Shown: positions 5,963 to 10,068 of the stretch, in pieces
Numbering within the stretch: the stretch's first letter is position 1
Layout: each line of letters starts with the position of its first letter
NCBI GenBank assembly: GCA_964502665.1
Contig: CAZCXP010000094.1
Coordinates: 1-10,068 of the forward strand
Reading direction: 5' to 3'
DNA: 10,068 nucleotides
Source: SOKG01 sp964502665
GTDB lineage: Bacteria > Chloroflexota > Dehalococcoidia > SZUA-161
Position numbers and translations under genes: made by a program
Notes under the pieces: model-generated
Told to the model about the DNA's origin: nothing
The model's database searches: none
The model's input: the letters and a program-made list of their open reading frames with translations, nothing else

Positions 5963-5997
5963 GTATTGTGGGGTTTTGTTAAGTTTTGAGCGCAAGA

Positions 5998-6705
5998 TCA
6001 ACCGTCAGGGGGCAGATAATTTACGATCTCCCTCAGGCTCCGAATACGCGGGCAGTCGCTGACCTTCTCCCAGAAGCCGTTGCGGTCGAGAAGCAGTGGC
6101 TTGATTTCGGCGCCTCTGGCTCCGATAACGTCCGAATGATATTGGTCACCCACGTGGATTGCTTCGGAGCCGCTCACTCCGGCACGCTCCAGAGCGGCGA
6201 GGAATATCGGAGGATGAGGCTTTTCTGCATCCACTTCGGATGAGGTTAGAGCGAAATCAATGTAAGGGGTGAGGCCAAGCTCGTGACAATAGCCGTCCAG
6301 ACTCCGGTTCAAATTTGAGACCAGGCCCAAGACCATGCCCCTAACCTTGAGTATCTCCAGGGTGGGCAGCACGTCGTCAAACAGGATAAGCCTGCGGTCG
6401 AGCTTGCGCAGGCGGGTAAATATCTGCAGCGCCAACTCTTTGGAAACCTCTACCCCTGCTGCCTCAAGCAGTGTGGCTTCGTAATCAGCCCAGAACATCT
6501 GCGCCCCCTCCCGGGAACGCTTCTGAATTGACAGGCGGGCGTTCTCCCTGGTCATGAAGTCGTCGGCAACCCAGTAGCCGCGTGGGAGAGCTTGAGGATT
6601 CACCTCGATGCCGAACTCGCGGCAGGCTTTAACCTGCAGTTCCTCGCGGGGAGGGTCGAAAGTGATTAGCGTGTGGTAGAAGTCAAAGAAAACAGCCTTA
6701 AACAT
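5998..6705 (-). CDS. HAD-superfamily (subfamily IA) hydrolase
   Basis: This 235-residue haloacid-dehalogenase-fold hydrolase contains all four motifs. Motif I is FFDFYHTL (nucleophile D8, T12), followed by a helical cap. Motif II is LVSNLN (S130), motif III is EKPHPPIF (K162), and motif IV is HVGDQYHSD (G186, D187, D192). The second motif-I aspartate, the general acid/base of most HAD phosphatases, is Y10 here. The DxYxT form is known from 2-haloacid dehalogenases (DAYGTL) and some uncharacterised HAD proteins, while motif IV looks phosphatase-like, so the substrate cannot be named. I start at the ATG at 6705, where the conserved FKAVFFDFY begins. The upstream in-frame extension to 6780 is not HAD-like and overlaps the predicted promoter of the divergent NfeD gene. 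The ribosome-binding site is poor. Confidence 0.88.
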   Translation of the reverse strand: MFKAVFFDFYHTLITFDPPREELQVKACREFGIEVNPQALPRGYWVADDFMTRENARLSIQKRSREGAQMFWADYEATLLEAAGVEVSKELALQIFTRLRKLDRRLILFDDVLPTLEILKVRGMVLGLVSNLNRSLDGYCHELGLTPYIDFALTSSEVDAEKPHPPIFLAALERAGVSGSEAIHVGDQYHSDVIGARGAEIKPLLLDRNGFWEKVSDCPRIRSLREIVNYLPPDG

Positions 6706-6774
6706 CTCATATGCAGCAAGCCCGTGAATTGTGATAAAATGGAGATAGACAAGTTTACCACGAACTAGGCGTGG

Positions 6775-6802
6775 TTGCAAAAAGGTGGTGGTTGTCTATA
6801 AT
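6775..6802 (+). promoter_or_regulatory. Predicted promoter of the nfeD-slipin operon
   Basis: TTGCAA (6775-6780), a 16-base spacer and a perfect TATAAT (6797-6802) precede the NfeD gene. Transcription would begin near 6809, about 45 bases before the ATG at 6854. The divergent HAD gene begins at 6705, so the two genes share this 150-base control region. Confidence 0.6.
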
Positions 6803-6853
6803 GCTAATCTCTGAACCATGTAGACCAGAATTACTGAGAGCTAGGCCCAGGTC

Positions 6854-8212
6854 ATGTTAAGGGTAGTGCGCATCTTCTTTCTACTGCTCTGTGTGGCGGC
6901 CTCTCTAGCCATTATTGGAACTGGGTCAGCCACGCCTTCAGCGCAGATCGACGTGCTGCGGGTGGAGGGGACCATTGTTCCCGCAGTTGCCAGCTACATT
7001 GACCGCGGTATCAGCGAGGCGGAGTCTCATCAGGCTGCAGCGGTGATAATTGAGCTGAATACCCCTGGTGGTTTGCTTTCCACAACGGAGAACATTGTGG
7101 ACCGGATTCTGGATGCCGAGGTGCCGGTAGTGGTCTATGTAGATCGCTGGGCGGGCTCGGCAGGCACCTTTATTACCCTGGCCGCTCATGTGGCGGCTAT
7201 GGCTCCGGCCAGCCGTATAGGGGCTGCCAGCCCGGTTTCTATAGGTGAGGATGAGCTCTCCGATACAATGGCGAAGAAGATAACCGAAGATACGGCTGCC
7301 AGTATCAGACGCCTCGCTGATTTACGTGGCCGCAATCTGAAGGCAGCGGAGGCCACGGTACTGGAGGCTCTCTCCTTCACGGACCAGGAAGCGCTGGGCA
7401 TCAAGGAGCTTCCCGAGGATTACCAGAAGCTGCTGAAGCTGGAGACTCCTTACCTCGACCCTCCTCTTGTTGACCTTGGGGCAGCGAATCTGGAGTCTCT
7501 TATTGACCAACTCAATGGGATGAAGGTTGTTGTGGCAGGGGAAGAGGTGACTATTGTAACCGAGGACTCCTTCACGAACCGTATCGGAATGAGCCTTATC
7601 GAGAGGTTTCTGCAGGTTATCAGCGACCCCAACATCGCCTATATACTGCTCAGCTTGGCTACCACCGGGCTTGTCCTTGAGCTTATCAATCCGGGCACTA
7701 TTCTGCCGGGGGTGGTGGGGGCTATCTCTCTAATCCTTGCCTTCTATTCTCTGGCTGTGCTGGAGGCTTCATGGGCGGGGATATTCTTCATCATACTTGC
7801 CTTTGTGCTGTTCATCGCCGAGGTATTCACCCCTACCTTCGGCTTGTTGACCCTGGGAGGCGTAGCCTCGCTGGTTATGGGCTCTGTGATCTTATTTGGT
7901 GGAGGTCCAGAATTGTTTCAGCTTCAAATAAACTGGTGGGTGGTCGCGGCGGTGGTGGTGGTCGTTACCGCTATCTTCGTCTTTGTGGTCGGCGCCGTTA
8001 TTCGTTCCCAGCGTCGACGCCCTGTTACAGGAAAGGAGGGATTAGTGGGGAAGATAGCGCTTGCCCAGACAGAGCTTGACCCAACAGGGATGGTTCTTGT
8101 TGAGGGGGAGCACTGGACAGCAAGAGCGGAGGGTGGTAGAATCGAGCCTGGCGAAGAGGCGGTGGTGACGAAGGTCGAGGGACTAAGGCTCTGGGTTACT
8201 AAAAAGCAGTAA
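6854..8212 (+). CDS. nfeD: NfeD-type membrane-bound serine protease (ClpP-like)
   Basis: This 452-residue protein belongs to the long NfeD (NfeD1b / PH1510-N) family, membrane proteases that act with stomatin-like proteins. Residues 1-27 form a signal peptide. The ClpP-like domain (about 32-215) carries NTPGG (69-73), the nucleophile block WAGSAGTF with probable catalytic S102, AAMAPASRIGAASPVS, and K141/K142 near the expected catalytic lysine. A hydrophobic region with about four helices follows at roughly 258-350 (AYILLSLATTGLVLELI, LPGVVGAISLILAFYSL, GIFFIILAFVLFIAEV, LTLGGVASLVMGSVILF), then another at 361-383. The soluble NfeD OB-fold domain ends the protein (GLVGKIALAQTELDPTGMV...). A TATAAT promoter lies upstream. 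The ribosome-binding site is weak (AGG just before the ATG). The slipin gene follows after 11 bases. Confidence 0.92.
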   Translation: MLRVVRIFFLLLCVAASLAIIGTGSATPSAQIDVLRVEGTIVPAVASYIDRGISEAESHQAAAVIIELNTPGGLLSTTENIVDRILDAEVPVVVYVDRWAGSAGTFITLAAHVAAMAPASRIGAASPVSIGEDELSDTMAKKITEDTAASIRRLADLRGRNLKAAEATVLEALSFTDQEALGIKELPEDYQKLLKLETPYLDPPLVDLGAANLESLIDQLNGMKVVVAGEEVTIVTEDSFTNRIGMSLIERFLQVISDPNIAYILLSLATTGLVLELINPGTILPGVVGAISLILAFYSLAVLEASWAGIFFIILAFVLFIAEVFTPTFGLLTLGGVASLVMGSVILFGGGPELFQLQINWWVVAAVVVVVTAIFVFVVGAVIRSQRRRPVTGKEGLVGKIALAQTELDPTGMVLVEGEHWTARAEGGRIEPGEEAVVTKVEGLRLWVTKKQ

Positions 8213-8218
8213 GGAGGT
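8210..8218 (+). promoter_or_regulatory. Strong Shine-Dalgarno overlapping the nfeD stop codon
   Basis: TAAGGAGGT combines the nfeD TAA stop (8210-8212) with a full-length anti-16S match ending six bases before the slipin ATG. Translation of the two genes is probably coupled, and the second gene is likely made at a higher rate than the first, whose own site is weak. Confidence 0.8.
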
Positions 8219-8223
8219 TAGAG

Positions 8224-8991
8224 ATGGAAGGATTTGTAATTGGTATTATTGCTGTTGTGTTCTTGATTCTCGTGGTGGCCTCGGCAGCGATCAAGATCGC
8301 CCAGGAATATGAACGGGGCGTTATCTTTCGCCTGGGGAAGTACACTGGCGTTCGCGGACCGGGATTGTATGTCATTATCCCATTCGTCGAGCGCAGCGTG
8401 AAAGTGGACCTGCGAGTCGTGGTCCTGGATATTCCCTCGCAGGAGGCTATCACCAGGGATAACGTGACGGTTAAGGTAAATGCCGTGGTGTATTTCAGGG
8501 TGGTCAAGCCCGAGGATTCTGTGATCAAGGTGTTTGACCACCGCTATGCCACCTCGCAGATATCACAAACCACCATGCGTAGCGTTATCGGCCAGCACGA
8601 GCTTGATGAGCTGCTGTCGCAACGGGAAAAGTTGAACCAGAACCTGCAGAGGATAATTGATGAACAGACTGATCCCTGGGGGGTCAAGGTCAGCGTAGTG
8701 GAGATCAAGGAGGTCGAGCTTCAGCCGACGATGGTGCGTGCCATTGGAGCGCAGGCGGAGGCGGAGCGGGAGAGAAGGGCCAAGATCGTCCATGCAGAAG
8801 GCGAGCAGCAGGCAGCGGAGAAGCTTGCTGCAGCCGCCAAAATAATAGCTACGGAGCCTATGGCGATGCAACTGCGCTATCTTCAGACTTTGACTATAAT
8901 AGCCACCGAGAACTCGAGTACAATAGTGTTCCCGCTGCCGATGGATCTCGTGACCCCGCTTCTCCAGGCAGCATCACGAACGCGGGACTAA
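8224..8991 (+). CDS. Slipin (stomatin/SPFH-domain membrane protein)
   Basis: A 255-residue prokaryotic stomatin homologue of the slipin type, the usual partner and reported substrate of long NfeD proteases (PH1511-PH1510 pair in Pyrococcus). An N-terminal membrane helix occupies about residues 4-25 (FVIGIIAVVFLILVVASAAI). The SPFH/Band 7 domain follows (YERGVIFRLGKYTGVRGPGLYVIIPFVE; VVVLDIPSQEAITRDNVTVKVNAVVYFRV). An Ala/Glu-rich helix at about 160-215 (AIGAQAEAERERRAKIVHAEGEQQAAEKLA) is the family's coiled-coil oligomerisation region, and a hydrophobic C-terminal stretch (STIVFPLPMDL) resembles the part NfeD cleaves in the archaeal pair. Length is normal. These proteins form large rings that organise membrane microdomains. 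It is co-transcribed with nfeD. Confidence 0.95.
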   Translation: MEGFVIGIIAVVFLILVVASAAIKIAQEYERGVIFRLGKYTGVRGPGLYVIIPFVERSVKVDLRVVVLDIPSQEAITRDNVTVKVNAVVYFRVVKPEDSVIKVFDHRYATSQISQTTMRSVIGQHELDELLSQREKLNQNLQRIIDEQTDPWGVKVSVVEIKEVELQPTMVRAIGAQAEAERERRAKIVHAEGEQQAAEKLAAAAKIIATEPMAMQLRYLQTLTIIATENSSTIVFPLPMDLVTPLLQAASRTRD

Positions 8992-9055
8992 AGCTAGCCC
9001 CAAAGATTTTGAGGAGGGGTCAGGGCCCGGCGGTGTAACAGAGAGATACTCATTG

Positions 9056-9095
9056 GCTAATTCGGGCTGTTCTTTGCGGAGCAGCCCGAATTGGC
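9056..9095. terminator. Strong hairpin between convergent slipin and birA genes
   Basis: AATTCGGGCTG (9059-9069) and CAGCCCGAATT (9082-9092) pair perfectly over 11 bases with a 12-base loop, and G-C pairs plus one G-T extend the stem outward to 9056/9095. The genes on both sides point at it, so a two-way terminator is the natural reading, although no T-tract follows on either strand. Confidence 0.6.
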
Positions 9096-9129
9096 TTGCG
9101 TCAATTGTGAGACCAGATTGCAACAACTG

Positions 9130-9906
9130 CTAGGTGCGCAGGGAAACTTCACCGGTTATGAACCGTGCCAGGCTGCCATCTGAGCGGCGAAGCAGCAAAG
9201 AGCCATCGCTGTCCACCGACTCGGCATAGCCCTCGTCCACACTGTTGCCTGACTTTACCTGCACCATCTTTCCCAATGTTTCCAGGCGATTCTGCCATTC
9301 CTCGTGGATGGGCTCACCCCTGCGCAATGCGAGATAGAATAGCTCTAGCTCGCGAAGCACGTTCAACAGGACCTCTAATTGAGAGACTTCTCTACCCAGT
9401 TCGTTAGAGAGGCTGGTGGCAATGTCAGCGATCTCGGGGAAAGCCTTGGGATCGAAGTTGGCATTTATGCCGATACCGATAACAGCCCAGTCAACCGATT
9501 GCCCTCGGAGAGCGCTCTCCGTTAAGATGCCACTCACTTTCTTGCTGTTGATCAGGACGTCGTTGGGCCACTTGATGGTTGATTTGAGCCCGGTGGCTTG
9601 CTCGATACCGCGACTTGTTGCCAGGGAGGCGACCATGGTCAGGCGGAGGAGCTGGCTCATTTCAGGGCGGAGGATAACGGATATCGCAATAACCCCTGGG
9701 GGGTTGATCCAGGACCGCCCCAGCCGAGCCCTCCCCTCTGTCTGTTCCTCAGCGACAACGGTTGTCCCCTCACTCGCTCCCTCGCGCGCAGCCTTTCTGG
9801 CCACGTCCATAGTCGAGGACGTGACGGGATAGTAAAGGAGGTTCCGGCCGACGAACTGGGTGGTTAGCCTCTGGAGAATTGCATCCTGGGAGAGATCGCT
9901 ACCCAT
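9130..9906 (-). CDS. birA: Biotin-protein ligase, monofunctional (class I)
   Basis: This enzyme activates biotin with ATP to biotinyl-5'-AMP and attaches it to the carrier lysine of biotin-dependent carboxylases. The 258-residue protein consists only of the ligase and C-terminal SH3-like domains. The DNA-binding winged helix of E. coli BirA is absent, so it should not act as a biotin-operon repressor. Visible motifs are TSSTMD (29-34), the biotinyl-AMP loop GRARLGRSW (58-66), KWPNDVLI (K112), KVSGIL (123-128) and IGIGIN (143-148). The loop has A60 where the canonical motif is GRGRxGR. I start at ATG 9906, with AAGG six bases upstream; a TTG at 9912 would add two residues. rnpB lies upstream on the same strand. 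Confidence 0.95.
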   Translation of the reverse strand: MGSDLSQDAILQRLTTQFVGRNLLYYPVTSSTMDVARKAAREGASEGTTVVAEEQTEGRARLGRSWINPPGVIAISVILRPEMSQLLRLTMVASLATSRGIEQATGLKSTIKWPNDVLINSKKVSGILTESALRGQSVDWAVIGIGINANFDPKAFPEIADIATSLSNELGREVSQLEVLLNVLRELELFYLALRRGEPIHEEWQNRLETLGKMVQVKSGNSVDEGYAESVDSDGSLLLRRSDGSLARFITGEVSLRT

Positions 9907-9943
9907 TCTCAACCTTTGCCTTCCCCATCTGTGATAATTTGGA

Positions 9944-9977
9944 TGAAGCGGCCATTTTCTTCACAATGGCCGCTTCA
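9944..9977 (-). terminator. Hairpin downstream of rnpB
   Basis: TGAAGCGGCCATT (9944-9956) and AATGGCCGCTTCA (9965-9977) form a perfect 13-bp stem with an 8-base loop. It begins a few bases after the RNase P RNA 3' end and ends about 40 bases before birA on the same strand. There is no T-run after it, so it may instead be a processing or stabilising hairpin. Confidence 0.6.
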
Positions 9978-9980
9978 CGA

Positions 9981-10068
9981 TAGCCAAGCAAACCTATAAG
10001 CCGAGTTCTGTACCCCGACATTGTCGGGGCGGTGACCATCTGTCTAGCCCCGATGTTACCATCGGGGT
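9981..10068 (-). ncRNA. rnpB: RNase P RNA, 3' part (runs off the window)
   Basis: RNase P RNA is the catalytic subunit that removes 5' leaders from pre-tRNAs. Read on the - strand, the universally conserved 3' block is present as ACAGAACTCGGCTTAT, where most bacteria have ACAGAACCCGGCTTAT. Upstream of it are a CTAGACAGATGG segment corresponding to CTAGATGAATGAC of E. coli, and a hairpin with CCCCGAT and ATCGGGG arms closed by a GTAA tetraloop, which fits helix P18. CCCCGAC...GTCGGGG just before the conserved block fits helix P19, absent from E. coli but common elsewhere. AGGTTTGCTTGGCT at the end should be the 3' strand of P1. The 5' three quarters lie beyond 10068. The 3' end near 9981 is estimated. 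Confidence 0.9.

Noticed and set aside
6705..6780. Longer HAD start at 6780
   Set aside because: The extra 25 residues are not part of the HAD fold, which begins at FKAVFFDFY, and overlap the control region of the divergent operon.

Overview
The window looks like ordinary chromosome from an uncultured bacterium, probably a Chloroflexota/Dehalococcoidia-type lineage. That placement is an inference from gene content, moderate-to-high GC, GTG/TTG starts and dispersed palindromic intergenic repeats; no marker here proves it. The run of ten Ns and a low-quality contig edge show that this is a draft assembly.

Left part (1-4480, + strand): a palindromic repeat fragment, then pth (peptidyl-tRNA hydrolase), then a nested palindromic repeat, then mfd (transcription-repair coupling factor). 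pth looks broken but is almost certainly whole. The stretch 366-455 is a scaffold gap followed by an error-filled second reading of about 286-364. Removing 365-455 restores a seamless 192-residue Pth.

Middle part (4481-6780): a small two-helix membrane protein on the + strand. Ahead of it lie four perfect TTGTAAG heptamers spaced like OmpR/PhoB-family response-regulator half-sites. Next, on the - strand, are a TPR-repeat lipoprotein and a HAD-family hydrolase. The roughly 400 bases between these two hold a consensus TTGACA-N17-TATAAT promoter with no ORF behind it. It is followed about 80-110 bases later by a terminator-like hairpin, making the region a good candidate for an unannotated small RNA.

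Right part (6781-10068): a + strand operon of an NfeD-type membrane serine protease and a slipin (SPFH protein), with the Shine-Dalgarno of the second gene overlapping the stop codon of the first. A strong hairpin separates it from the - strand gene for a monofunctional biotin-protein ligase (birA). Upstream of birA on the same strand are a strong hairpin and the 3' end of the RNase P RNA gene rnpB, which runs off the window edge.

The genes cover translation recycling, DNA repair, membrane protein quality control, biotinylation and tRNA processing. No phage, CRISPR, transposase or defence genes are visible. The most interesting material is intergenic.
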